Source of the DNA: Lachnospiraceae bacterium V9D3004 | Lineage (GTDB): Bacteria > Bacillota > Clostridia > Lachnospirales > Lachnospiraceae | DNA: 64,000 nucleotides | Assembly (NCBI GenBank): GCA_000621985.1 | Contig: JHWW01000008.1 | Coordinates: 1-64,000 of the forward strand | Direction of reading: 5' to 3' | Position numbers and translations under genes: made by a program | Shown here: in pieces, positions 26,526-40,000 of the stretch | How positions within the stretch are numbered: the first letter of the stretch is position 1 | How the letters are laid out: every line of letters starts with the position of its first letter | The notes under the pieces: generated by a model | Told to the model about the DNA's origin: nothing | Seen by the model: only the letters and a program-made list of their open reading frames with translations | The model's database searches: none

Positions 26526-26546
26526 ATGAAAGAAAGGATTTAAGAT

Positions 26547-27620
26547 ATGAAAAAGAACATAGCAGTTATTCGTGGTGACGGAATTGGTCCGGAGATTGTG
26601 AACGAGGCACTCAAGGTACTTGATGCCGTAGCTGAGAAGTATGGACATGAGTTCATATATACAGATGTTGATATGGGTGGTTGTGCCATTGATAAATGGG
26701 GTGAGCCACTTCCAAAAGAGATGTTGGATAAATGTCTTGCTTCTGACAGTGTGCTTCTCGGTGCTGTAGGCGGACCAAAATGGGATGGCGTTCCGGGAGA
26801 TAAGAGACCTGAGAAGGGACTTCTCTCACTTCGTGGCGGAATGAAGCTTTATTCCAATAACAGACCGGCCAAACTTTGGAAACAGCTTGCAGATGCAAGT
26901 CCGCTTAAGCCATCTATAGTGGATAACGGAATCGATTTCATCGTTGTGAGAGAGCTTATCGGCGGTGTATATTTTGGAAGTCATACTACAGAGGAAAAGA
27001 ACGGTGAGGCTGTTGCAACCGATATCATGGAGTATTCGGAACATGAGATAGAGCGTATCGGACGCATAGGATTCGAAACGGCAATGAAGCGTAGGAAAAA
27101 ACTTACAAGCATTGACAAGGCAAATGTACTTGATACAAGCCGCCTCTGGAGAAAGGTTATGCACAGGCTCAGTGAGGAATATCCTGAAGTTGAATACAGC
27201 GATATGCTCGTTGACAATGCAGCAATGCAGATCGTAAAGGATCCGTCTCAGTTTGACGTTATCGTTACAGAGAATCTCTTTGGTGATATTCTGTCTGATG
27301 AGGCAAGTATGATCACGGGTTCGATCGGCATGATCCCGTCTTCAAGTCTCGGTGAGACAAGCTGTGGTCTGTATGAGCCGATCCATGGTTCGGCGCCTGA
27401 CATAGCAGGTCAGAATCTCGCCAATCCGATCGGAACGATCCTCTCTGCTGCAATGATGCTTCGTTACAGCTTTGATATGGCAAAAGAAGCAGATGATATT
27501 GAGGCAGCAGTTACCAAGGCTCTTGATGCCGGACTTCGCACAGGCGACATAATGCAGGATGGCTGCACGAAGGTCGGTTGTAAGGAGATGGGAGATGCGG
27601 TTGTAGGATATATAGGATAA
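26547..27620 (+). CDS. leuB: 3-isopropylmalate dehydrogenase
   Basis: This encodes 357 residues, normal length. It oxidatively decarboxylates 3-isopropylmalate with NAD to 2-oxoisocaproate, the direct leucine precursor. AGAAAGGA lies 9 nt before the ATG. Motifs are GDGIGPEI near the start, GAVGGPKWD, LLSLRGGMKLYSNNRP with substrate-binding Arg residues, and the family signature NLFGDILSDEASMITGSIGM; EPIHGSAPDIAGQ near 290 is the NAD-binding loop. It completes leuACDB but is separated from leuD by the antisense unit and appears to have its own promoter. Confidence 0.96.
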   Translation: MKKNIAVIRGDGIGPEIVNEALKVLDAVAEKYGHEFIYTDVDMGGCAIDKWGEPLPKEMLDKCLASDSVLLGAVGGPKWDGVPGDKRPEKGLLSLRGGMKLYSNNRPAKLWKQLADASPLKPSIVDNGIDFIVVRELIGGVYFGSHTTEEKNGEAVATDIMEYSEHEIERIGRIGFETAMKRRKKLTSIDKANVLDTSRLWRKVMHRLSEEYPEVEYSDMLVDNAAMQIVKDPSQFDVIVTENLFGDILSDEASMITGSIGMIPSSSLGETSCGLYEPIHGSAPDIAGQNLANPIGTILSAAMMLRYSFDMAKEADDIEAAVTKALDAGLRTGDIMQDGCTKVGCKEMGDAVVGYIG

Positions 27621-27624
27621 AATA

Positions 27625-27704
27625 TTACGATTTCGTGGGGCGGACAAGACGCGAAGCGTCTCGGACCGCCCGTATGAGCATGCGTGAAACGCATGCGAAG
27701 TAAT
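27625..27704. repeat. Folded repeat after leuB (copy B)
   Basis: The core 27638-27699 matches the core before leuA (22567-22628) at about 51 of 62 positions, in the same orientation. Its hairpins are GGGCGG/CCGCCC with inner GACGC-GAA-GCGTC, and GCATGCGT-GAA-ACGCATGC. ATTAC (27625-27629) and GTAAT (27700-27704) form a short outer stem. It lies between the leuB stop and the operon terminator. Confidence 0.8.
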
Positions 27705-27793
27705 GCGCTGAATAGTTGCAAATCTCTCTTGCCATATAAGGATAATATTATGCTTCTCCGCGTATCAGTATCTTGCAATAGCTTAAAAAATTG

Positions 27794-27838
27794 TGCCATA
27801 ATGATCTGCTAAAGGTAGATTATTATGGTATTTTTTTT
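27794..27838 (+). terminator. Terminator of the leucine operon
   Basis: TGCCATAATGATCTGC pairs with the complementary stretch ending ATTATGGTA (about 27814-27830) with minor interruptions, followed by eight T. It lies 174 nt after leuB. Confidence 0.85.
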
Positions 27839-27879
27839 ACGAGGAAATTGCGATGCAGTTCTTATTATATATTGCATGT

Positions 27880-27920
27880 TAGGGCCTCGAAAACATTCGA
27901 ATATCAAAAAAGTAGCCCTA
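27880..27920. promoter_or_regulatory. Nested inverted repeat upstream of the second giant gene
   Basis: TAGGGC (27880-27885) pairs with GCCCTA (27915-27920) and encloses TCGAA-AACA-TTCGA. It ends 7 bp before the putative -35, a position that fits a regulator site better than an RNA fold. Confidence 0.4.
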
Positions 27921-27927
27921 GGGTTAC

Positions 27928-27956
27928 TATACAAAAAAATAAAGAGGTTATATAAT
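27928..27956 (+). promoter_or_regulatory. Putative promoter of the 6266-residue protein gene
   Basis: A perfect TATAAT (27951-27956) is preceded by TATACA (27928-27933) at 17 nt. The leader would be about 83 nt. The weak -35 suggests regulation. Confidence 0.5.
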
Positions 27957-28045
27957 TAACTATGTATGTTCTGATAGACTGACCATACTTGTATTATGCA
28001 GCTTGTATTACAACGCTTGCAATCACATAAATGGGGGAGAGTATT

Positions 28046-31000
28046 ATGAAGAAACCTAAACACAGCATCAAAAGATCACTTGCGTTCATGATGGCTCTGG
28101 TACTTATTATAGGCCTGCTGCCGACGCAGCCTTATACGAAGGTGGCCAAAGCATCAGATGGATCGCTTACGGGAAGTGGCGATTCGGCTGATGATCCCAT
28201 CCTGATCGAAGATATAGGTGACTGGGGTGCATTTGCCAGTAATGTTAATAGCGGAATAGAGTATGAAGGCAAGTACATTAAGCTGATAAGCGATATCGGA
28301 AGCGAAGATTCGCCCGTGACATATATGGTCGGAGAAGAGAGCGATCATTATTTCAAAGGGATATTAGATGGTGGCGGTAAAAAGCTCACTGTAGCTATTG
28401 ACAAGCAAGATGATCATATAGCTCCGTTCGGAGGTATTGACGGTGCGAAGATCAGCAACCTGAAGGTATCGGGTACTATTGAAACAAGCGGAACTCATGT
28501 TGCCGGTATTGTGGCAGCATTTAGAGGTAATGATAACGTTATAGAGAATTGTACGGTTGACAGTGATACAACTATAAAAAGTAACGGAGGTTATGCAGCC
28601 GGAATCGTTGACTGTGCATCTGAATCAAACAGCTCGATTAAAGTGAAGAATTGTGTATTTGCGGGTAAGATTACCGGACATGAGGCGAATATTGATCATG
28701 TTGCGGGAATTGCAGGGAATTCGGAAGATAACATCTCGTTTGAAGACGGTATTTTGATCAAAAATTGTCTTGAGAGTGGTACTTACGAGAATGTTAGTTC
28801 CATGCACCCCATAAGTCTGCAGCAGGATAATATAATTGTAACTGATTGTTATTATGTGAGTGATGCAAAATCAGTAGAAGGTGACCAGGATGCTGATATA
28901 TATAATAAGGTGTTCGAAGGAGCGAGTAAGGTCTACAGAGCATCGGAAGCTCTGCCGCAAAGTGCCGTTGGAATATATACTAAGAAGAATCTTGTTCCCG
29001 GTAACATATATGGCGGTGAAGACAACAAGTATTACGTAAAAAATAATATCACAATTGAGAATACATCATATCCATGCGATGGAACCCATGCTGTCACGGG
29101 GATATCGCCTGTTGTAAAAGACGGCGATACAACCCTTGAAGAAGGTGAGGATAAGGATTATACGTATGTTATCAAAGACAGTGAGAATAATACAGTTGCA
29201 AAAGACAATATTACAACTGCCGGAGATTACACGATCACGTTCTCAGGTAAGAATGATTATTCCGGAACGCTCACAGCAACTCTTACTGTATTCGATTGTG
29301 AAGTACTTGAAGGTGCAGGAACTGCAGAGAATCCATATCTCATCAAGAATGCAGACGATTGGACAGTTTTCAATTCATATGTGAATAACGGTATTACAGA
29401 TAAGGTATATAAGCTTGCCGATAATTTTGATAATTCGGCTGATGGCAGTGCGATAACCACGCCTGTCGGTTCTGATGCACATCCATTCTGTGGAACATTT
29501 GACGGTAACAATAAGACACTGCATGTAGCGATAAATGATTCGGATAATCCGGGTACTGCATTGTTCCGTTATGTTAGTGACGCGGTGATAAAGAATCTTA
29601 CAGAAGAAGGAACTGTTAACGGCACTATTCATACTGCAGCTCTTGTGGGATTTGTAAAAAGTGGCTCCGGTACAATAGATTCATGTATTATCAATACTGC
29701 TGTCGAGGTTGTGGCAGCTAATAACGGTAACAGACACATGGGTGGAATAGTAGGCCATGGAAAGATGTCAAAGATAACTATCAAAGACAGTGTGTTCACC
29801 GGAAGCATGAATAACAGTTCACACTACGCGGGAGGACTCCTTGGCTGGAGTGATGGATGTACGCTTAATGTAGCAAACAGTCTTTTCGTGGGAAGCTTTA
29901 CGGGCTCTGAGACTAACGGATTCCATCCGATCGCGGTAAAAAATGCAAATAATATAATGTCGGGTGATGCAAGTGGAGCTTATTATGTAAGCAGTATCAC
30001 ACCAACCCTCACCAATAATTCATATATTGCGGCTGCCGGCAGGAAGGTTTATTCCGAAGCACAGAGTGAATTCTGTAAGAAGCTTACATTCAAAAACGGT
30101 ACATCATATTATCTCAAGGACGCAGAGATTACTACAGGAGTAGAATCTCATTACGCTTATACAGGTAATCCGCATGACATAACACCGGAAGTTACATTCG
30201 ACGGTGTCACGCTTACAGCCGGTGAATCGGGTGATTATACGTACACATTGACAAGTGATTCCGATACGAGCGAGAATCCGGAATCGCTCGACAGTATTAC
30301 TGATGAAGGTGGTTACACACTTACTGTTACCGGTCGTGGTGATTATGCCGGTACATACACTAAAAAAGTATATGTTGTTCGTGCTCTTAACGGTGGTGAT
30401 GATACCAATGACGGTTCGCAAGACCATCCGTATATCATTAACAGCGCTGATGACTGGGCGATATTTGTAAGGAATATTAATGCCGGATTCGGTAAGGATA
30501 AGGCGTACAAGCTTACCGCCGACATTACGGTTGACGGTAATGTTGCCGGAATGGTCGGAACAAGTGATAATAAGTTCGCAGGCACGCTTGATGGCTCTTA
30601 TGTTGAAGATGAAGAGACCAAAAGACATAAGATCACATTCAATTATACTGCAGGCGCAGACGATGCAGCTTTGTTCGGATATATTGAAAATGCTACGATA
30701 AAGAATATTGATATAGATGGTGAGATAACTACAGGTTATCATAATGCTGCAGGTATTGCAGCACACGCAAGCGGTGATAATACTAATATAACCAACTGCA
30801 TCAACAATATCATTATCAGAAGTACACTTACAGAGTATTCAGAAAGCAACAACAGCAATCATGGCGGATTTGTTGCGATTAACGATGGTAAGATCGTATT
30901 CGATAATTGTGCTTTTACGGGTAAGTTGCTTGGTATAAATGTGTGTGGTTTTGGTGGTTTTGTGGGGTACAGTTCCAGACAGGCTAATAATGCGATACAT

Positions 31001-34000
31001 TATAAGGACTGTCTCTTTGCACCGGCACAGATCACAATGAAAAGCAATAACAGTCGGGCATTCCACCGTAGTATCAATAATGCTTTTACAGGTAAATTCA
31101 CCGATACATATTACACGGATGTTATAAATAGTAGTGAGATTCATAATATATGTCTGATTAATGGGGATCAGTGTACAAAGGTTTACAGGGAATTACCGGA
31201 TGGTTTCAATGAAGTTAAGAAACTTGCTGACGAAAATAATTATTTTATCAAGATAGATCCGAACGATATAACTGTAGAAAATGTTAAAAGTTCTTATACA
31301 TATAATTTTGATCGGCGTACGCATTTAATTGTATCTCCGGTACTTAAGATTGGCGGTGTAAAGCTGTCCTATTCAAACGATAAAGACTATATCTGCAGGA
31401 TTGTTGATAAATCTTCAGCAACAGATTTGGGTTTGCCTCCACAGGCCGGTATTGACCGAGCGGGAGAGTATACGGTTAAGATGACAGGTGCCAATAAATA
31501 TGCAGGTACTATAACGAAAGACTTTACGGTAGTGGATGGCCTTTGCACCTTGGACAAAACGACTGAAGAGGCCGGTTCGGAAGATAATCCATATATAATA
31601 GAACAAGGTGAAGATTGGAGCAAATTTGTATCATTGATCAACGCCGGTAAGGGCCTTAATTCTGTGTACAAGATAACTTATAATATCGTTATTGACGACA
31701 CGGTAGCTAAAAGTGGTATGGCCGGAACAAGCGAGTACAAGTTCGCAGGCACTATTGATGGTGAATATGAATTGTGGCAAGACCATTACGATAAACATTC
31801 GATTACTTTCGATAATCCCAATACGAATAATACCGTTAACTCATTGTTTGGTTATATTAACGGTGCAACCATCAAGAACCTTAAGGTAGAAGGAAACGTA
31901 CAGGCAGAAAATGATTATACGGCTGCTATTGCAAAATATAATTATGGTGATTCTACAATAGAGAAATGTACAAATAATGTAACTATTGCAGGTACAGAGT
32001 CACCCACACAATATAATGCAGGTTTTGTTGGAAATAACACGGCAGGATCTACTATCACATTCAACGGATGTAGATTCGGTGGAAAGTTAACAGGTGAAAA
32101 TGCATCCCACAGTGCAGGTTTTGTAGGAAATAATCAGGGTTCAGAAGGCTCCGTTACGTATACGGATTGTCTCTTTGCGCCGACTGAGCTCACAATGAGT
32201 ACGGAAGGAAGTTCTACATTCAACGGCGGTGAAGAAGGCAGCTTCACGAGAACGTATTATACAACAGCCTTTGGTGATGAACAGGGTACTGCAATATATA
32301 CCTCACTCCCTGATGACTCTTCACAAAATATATATAAGAAGATCACTCTCGATGACGGTAATGATTATTATAGCAAAGGAACTGTTAATATAAGTGGAAT
32401 TAGAGAAAGTTACCCAAATGCAGGCAGTGTTATAAGTATTAATCCGGTTGTTTCATATGATGGTGATGTGCTGACAGTGGCAGCCGGGGAGGATGATAAC
32501 GATTACTCCTATGAGATCAAGAACAGTGAAGGAACAGTTGTAGAGCGTATTACCGGAGCAGGTGTCTACACTGTTACATTCACCGGACATGGCGACTATA
32601 TAGGAACTGTAAGCCGGAATGTAGTTGTGTACAATAAGGACACTCTTGATACAGAAGATGGAACGAATTCAAATGCCGGTTCTGCATCCAATCCATACAT
32701 AATTACGAATTCAGCTGACTGGTATTTATTCACATCTATTGTTAATCAGAATGGATCGGAGAACAAGCATTATAAGTTAAAGGCAGATATAACAGTAACT
32801 GCCGATTCTAATAACGATGTGGCAGGTACCTCGTCGAAGCCATTTGCCGGATACTTCTCAGGTAAGGATGGTGATGAGGTTCATACACTTACAGTCAATT
32901 GCGGTAATAATTTCAGAAATGAGTATACTGCGCCATTCTATTTCACAGCCGGAGCAACGATCAGTGACCTCAAGGTTGCCGGTGACATATCCCTTCCTAC
33001 ACGACAAAGACTTGCAGGTCTTATAGGTAATAATATAGACAGTGTTACTCATGTGAAGAATGTTATTGTAGACACCAACATATGCGGAAGTAAAGAATGC
33101 GCAGGTTTTGCGGTAGATGGAAGCAAAGTGGTATTCGAGGATTGTGCGTACACCGGTAAGATAGAAGCACTTAAGTATAACGGTGGTTTCTGTAAAATAG
33201 TAAACGAAGAATCAGGCTTTACCCGTTGTCTGTTCGCACCGGATGAAGGCAGTTTTACAAGTGACAGCGGGAACTTCTACTATGATGCTAATGGTGACAG
33301 TGTGACGATCACTGATTGCTATTATGCGGCAGCGTTAGGCTCATCCACACAGGGAACAAGAGTGTATGCCGATCCTGATTCCATGCAGGGATTAGGTAAT
33401 AAAGTAACGCTTGCCGACGGTAACGACTATTACATACCGGGAACAGCAAGTGTGACAGCAGAAGAGACATATATATACAATGCTGAAGGTATTACAATTA
33501 CTCCGGTCGTTACGTATAACGGATCAACTCTGGATCCGTCGAATTACGACATAAGCTACACTGAGAAGAATAACGCCGGTGAAGATGTGCCTGTAGCGAC
33601 AGTAGCAGATACCGGAACTTATACTCTCATAGCAACAGGTAAAGGTAATTACGGCGGACATATAACAACAACCTTCGAAGTACTGCTTGCTGGTTCGGGT
33701 ACCGAAGAAGCTCCGTATATTATTAACAGTGCCGGCAATTGGACGACATTTGTTAAGAATATCAATGCAGGCAATGGCAATGACGCATATTATAAGTTAA
33801 CATCAGATATTAATGTAGGGATTGTCAGTGCCGGTGATATGGCAGGTACTTCAGATCATAAATTCGCCGGAACATTTGACGGAACAAAGGAAGGCGGCGG
33901 TAATTACAAGCTTAGAGTAAGCTGTTCGGGTATTAAAGCAAATGATGCGGCTCCTTTCGGATACATTAATGGCGCAGTGATCAAGAATATTACCGTAGCC

Positions 34001-37000
34001 GGAGAGATCACTACGGGTTATAAGTATGCGGGAGGAATTGCGGCTCATAGTTACGGCGATACGACTATTGAAGATTGTGTAAGTAATGTAATCATAATAA
34101 GCACCATGACAGGTAATGCACTGCAGGACGGTACACACGGAGGATTCATCGGTGTGGCTGAGAGCGGATGCAATCTGACATTCAGAAGATGTGTATTCGG
34201 TGGAAGGTTGCTTGGTGAACTAACGAAAAATTGCGGAGGATTCGTTGGCTGGAACAGCGGTAACGATATTACTTATATCAAATGTCTGTTCGCTCCGGAC
34301 GTGATCACAATTGATGCAGACGGCAGTGCCACGTTCAACAGAAACGGACACAATGATTTTAACGGTACATATTATCTGACACAGTTTGGAGAAGTCCAGG
34401 GTATCAGAGCTTATGCCGATACTTCCGATGAAGGTATCTTCAGGAAGAACACATTACACGGAGTGGATTATTATATTCCTGTAAATGTTGTTATATCAGG
34501 TGTCAGTGATTTTTATAACAGTGTAAATGATGCAAAGAATATCAGATACAGCGTATCATTTGATAACAATCCGGCTGTAAGAGGTACGGATTACACGGTT
34601 AAGCTTGACGGCAATGAGATTGATACTGACACAATAACCTTAACGGAAGCATGCGATCATACATTTACCGTTATTCCTAAGGAAGGTACGGGATGTTGCG
34701 GTGAATACAATATGATAATCAACGTGCCTGGAGATCTTGCCGGTGAAGGAACCGAAGATGATCCGTATATTATTAAGGGTAACAGTGATTATATAACATT
34801 TGCGAACAAGGTCAATTCCGGATATTCCTATATCGGCGAATATATCAGGCTTGATGGTGACATTAATACCACACTTATGGTGGGTGATGCCAATAACCGC
34901 TTTAAGGGAACATTTGACGGAAACGGTCACAAGGTGACGGTTGATTACAATACTACCGAAGACTATACAGGGCTCTTCAGAGTTATCGAGGGTGCCGTTA
35001 TAAAGAATCTTACTATAGAAGGTTCCATAACTTCTAACCAAGATGATTGTGGAGGTATTGCAGGTCGTACCTATGGCAATACAGTTATAGAGAATTGCGT
35101 CAGCAGTGTTACTATAACCGGTAATTTCCCGTCTAATCGCGCAACCAATGTTGATTATGCCGGATTCGTTGGCGTTATGGGTACCGGTGGTCACACACTG
35201 ACCTTCAGGAATTGCGTCTTCGACGGTAAGCTGTTGGGAGAGAATGCCTCATTCTGTGGCGGTTATCTTGGTAATAACAGTGGTACGGTGAATGTTATCG
35301 ACTGTCTCTTTGCACCGAAAGAGATAACCATGCCTACTTTAAGCAGCAACAATACTGTCCTTGCTGCTACTTTCATCAGGGATGCCAGTGACGGAACAAG
35401 CACATATGAGAGATCATATTACACAAGAACATTCGGTAAGGAACAGGGTACCGTTGCATATAAAGCTGTACCTGCAGATGCGTTATGTAAGAAGGTTACT
35501 TTTGCCGGTGGAAGGGATTATTATGTCAGTGTTGTTGATGATATTAATATCGAAGGCGTTGATAAGGTAGTGCATTACAACAACGAAGAAATATCCATCA
35601 CTCCGGTATTAACCTGCGGTGAAGATACACTGAGCGCCGGTGAGAGCGGTGATTATACTTATGCTGTATATGACAGTAATGGTCAGACAGTTGATGGCAG
35701 TATTACCGAGACCGGAGAGTATACACTGAAGATTACCGGTAAAGGAACATATTACGGTTCCATGAGTTTTACATTCACCGTGGCGTCAGCTCTTACAGGT
35801 GAAGGTACATATAGTTCGCCTTATATCATAGATTCGGGGGATGCCTGGGACAGGTTTGCGTCTCTCGTAAATAAAGGCGACACCTTTGACGGTAAGTACA
35901 TTAAGCTTAATAATGATATTACGGTCAGTCAGTATGTCGGTTCGGATGAAAATAATAGTTTTGGAGGAATATTTGACGGAGCAGGACATATCATTAATGC
36001 AAGCTATAATGTCGGTCTGATAGGTGGCGTTGCGCCATTCAGTTATATTAAGAATGCCGTTATAAAGAACCTTAAGGTTACCGGAACGATAAGGTCAAAA
36101 GGTTATCATACAGCAGGTCTTGCAGGCTTTGTCTACGGAGACAATAACCTGATAAAGAATTGCGTAGTCACCGCAACAATTCAGCCTGACAGTAACTACG
36201 CCGGAGGAATTATCGGACATGGTACTTCAGCAGGTATCACTATTGAAGACTGTGTATTCGCAGGTAAGATAGAAGGAATTACCACCAATCGCACTAATAT
36301 CGGAGGAATGTGCGGATGGTGTGAATCTGATGCAAGGATAATTATTAAGCATTGTCTTGAAGCAGGAGATTTTGAAACCATGATAGGTTCAATGCATCCT
36401 ATCGGACTGACACAGACTGCTGCGACTGTAACAGATACTTTATGTGTTAATGACAGAAAAGGATCTCCTGACAGGATATATTCTGCAGGCGGTGTATCCG
36501 GCGATGTACCTAAGGCTTATGCAGAGCCTCAGGATTATTGCAGGAAGTATACATGGGCATTCACATGGGCGAACGAAACCACCGATTCATATACATACTA
36601 CGACAGGTCCGACCCTGTGATAGATGTTGAAGATTATTATTATGATGGTGAGACACCGGTAACGGTTGAACCGGATGTAACCTACAATGGCACCACACTT
36701 GTTAAGGATACAGACTATACAATAAGTATAGCTAAGAAGAATGTTGATACCGAAGAGTATGAAGATATAGACGAAATCAATATAACAAGTGTCGGAGATT
36801 ATCGTGTAACTGTTACCGGTAAGGGAGATTATGTCGGTACGAAGAGTGCACTCTTTACGGTTAAGAGCGGACTTAAGGGTGATGGTACGGCAAGCTCGCC
36901 TTATCTTATCGGATCCGCGGACGATTGGGATATGTTCGCGACACATATCGATAACGGTATACATATTGACAGTTATTATAAGCTTACATCGGATATTATC

Positions 37001-40000
37001 GTTACGAAGATGGCAGGTATACATAAGAGCGATGCAAACGAAGCAAGACCGTTCAAGGGACATCTTGACGGCGAGAAGGATAACGGAGGCTGTTATAAGC
37101 TTACATTCAATTATACTACCGAGGCAGAGCAGGCTGCGCCGTTCGGATATCTGAATGGTGCTGTTATAAGCAATATTGAGTTTGCGGGCAGTATAGTGAC
37201 GAATAAGAAATATGCGGGAGGTATAGCCGCACATTCTTCCGGTAATACGAACATAAGGAATTGTGTAAGTGATGTTACCATTGAAAGTACATATACATCT
37301 GAGACAGACGGAACACATGCCGGTTTCATCGCGGTTAATGAGTCGGGAGGCCAGATATCATTCTATAACTGTGCATTTACAGGTAAGCTTCTCGGAGCCA
37401 ATGCGACAAGCAGTTCCGGATTCGTTGGTTATGCATCGGGCAGTGTTAATTATACAGACTGTCTGTTCGCTCCTTCTGAGATCACAATGAATACGAAAAA
37501 CAGCGCGACATTCAATCGTAACAATCGCAATACATTTACACGTGCGTATTACACGGTTCCGTTCGGTACTGTGCAGGGATCGTCAGTTTCCGTAGAACCG
37601 ATGGAGGATCTGTGTACCAGGGTGACAGCAGCAGACGGTAACAGATATTATGCCGACATCGCAAAGGACGTAGTTACCGGTATTAACAGCTCATACGATT
37701 ATACCGGGTCTGAATTAACTATCGAACCGGATATGAGTTATTATGATACGGCGCTTATTGAGGGTACCGATTATACATACTCTGTTGAACCGGAAGAGGT
37801 TAAAGAGGTTGGAGAATATTCACTGACTGTTACCGGTAAAGGTAATTACAGCGGTAAGTTTACAATACCGTTCCATGTTGTTGACAAGCTTAGCGGAGCA
37901 GGAAAAGCAGGCGATCCGTATATTATCAACAGTGCTGATGACTGGCATATATTCACGAACAGGCTTGCCATCGGAGTCGGTAACAACAAGTATTATAAGC
38001 TGACTGATGATATCACGATCGACGCTGATGACAAGACATATATGGCAGGAACGGCGGATAACAGATTCAAGGGAACATTTGACGGTGCAGATCATACACT
38101 GACATTCAATTACACAGCCGAAGAAGCTGAAACCGCACCGTTCAGATACATCGAGAATGCTACTATTAAGAACCTTACGACAGCCGGTACCATAAGTACG
38201 GGTTACAAGTACGCATCCGGTATTGCAGCATATGTTTACGGCACAACAACTATTGAGAAGTGCATAAGTAATGCCACCATATCAAGTACATTTGCAGGTA
38301 CAGAACAGGATGGAACACACGGAGGTCTGGTTGCTGTTAACCAGTCAAATGCCACTCTTACATTCAAAGACTGTGCATTCACCGGTAAGCTGTTAGGTGA
38401 GATGGCAGCCTGCTTTGGCGGATATGTAGGATGGAATGCAGGAACCGTAAGTTATACCGACTGTCTTGTAGCACCTTCAGAAGTTACAATGAGTACTACA
38501 CAGAGCGCTACATTTAACAGAAATGCGAAGAATAATACATTCACAAGAGTATATTATACTACATCCCTTGGCCAGGCGCCGGCAGAAGCAATAAGTGTCA
38601 GTAGGGCTCCATTAACAGACTTTTGTAAGAAGCATATACTTGCTGATGGCAAAGATTATTATATCCAGGTAGTGGATTATGATATAATAAGCGGCATTAA
38701 TAACGCATATACATATACCGGTTCGGACATTATGATCACGCCGGTTGTTAAGAGCAATGGTCAAGCACTTACTGCAGATACCGATTATACATATAAGTAC
38801 GCTATGCGTGATGCCGAAACCGGTGAATATGCAGAGACAACAAGTGTAAAAGAAGTAGGAGATTACAGATGCGTGATTACCGGTAAGGATAATTATGCGG
38901 GAACAGCCGCTTATGATTTCCGAATAAATCCGGGACTTACAGGAGCCGGTACCGAAGAGTCACCGTATATTATCGCTTCTTCGGATGACTGGAGAATATT
39001 TGGGGAAAAAGTTAATTCAGAAATTAACAATGAATATTATAAACTCGCTGATGATTTTGATAATACAGACAGTCCGATAACCGTAACTGTAGGAACATCG
39101 GAACATCCGTTTAGCGGAACATTTGACGGCAATGGAAAGACTATTAATGTGAATATTATCGATATGAGTAATCAGGGTACCGCCCCGTTCCGTTATGTAA
39201 GCGATGCTACCATAAAGAATCTTACCGTAGCCGGTACCGTTACAGGTATGACTCATGCCGCAGGACTTGTGGGATTCACTTACAGCGGGTTGAATACTAT
39301 TGACTCATGTATCATCAAGACGAAAGTTAGAGTCGGAACTACTTCCGGCAACAGGCATATGGGAGGAATAGTCGGACACGGAGTGAAGGCTGCGCTCACG
39401 ATCAAAGATTCCGTATTCGCCGGAGAGATGTCTAATGCAGCCAATCAAGCAGGCGGAATGCTTGGATGGAGTGACGGAAGCACTCTTAAAATATACAACA
39501 GTCTGTTTGCAGGTTCATATACAGGCACTGCGCGCAGTGGATTCCATCCGATAGCAGTAAGGAGTGCTAATGCTATAATGACATGCGACATAAAAGGAGC
39601 TTATTATATCGATACAGCTTCTCCGGGATTGACTGGTAGCGGCTATATTGCGGCTGCCGGCACTAAGGTATATACGGAACCGCAGGATGAATTATGTAAG
39701 AAGTGCACTTGGGCTGATACGTATTCTTATTATGTTACGGGTGTTGAAGTAAAAGTTGACAGTGTATATTACGGAGACGGGGAATCGGAAGTAGCGGTTG
39801 ATCCGGTTGTAACATACAATAATACTGAGCTGACTGGAGGTACCGATTATACCGTAAGTTACGCAAAGAAGAATACGGAAGGTGAGTATGAACCTGTAAC
39901 GGGTGTTACAGATCTGGGAGATTACCGCGTAATTGTTACAGGTAAAGGCACATGCGCCGGTACGAAGAGTGCAGACTTTTCAGTTGTGAGGTGGCTTGCG

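Noticed and set aside
36587-37318. 243-codon open frame antisense to the 6266-residue protein gene
   Set aside because: It lies wholly inside a repeat-rich gene; equivalent frames recur at homologous positions of other repeat units, as expected of shadows.
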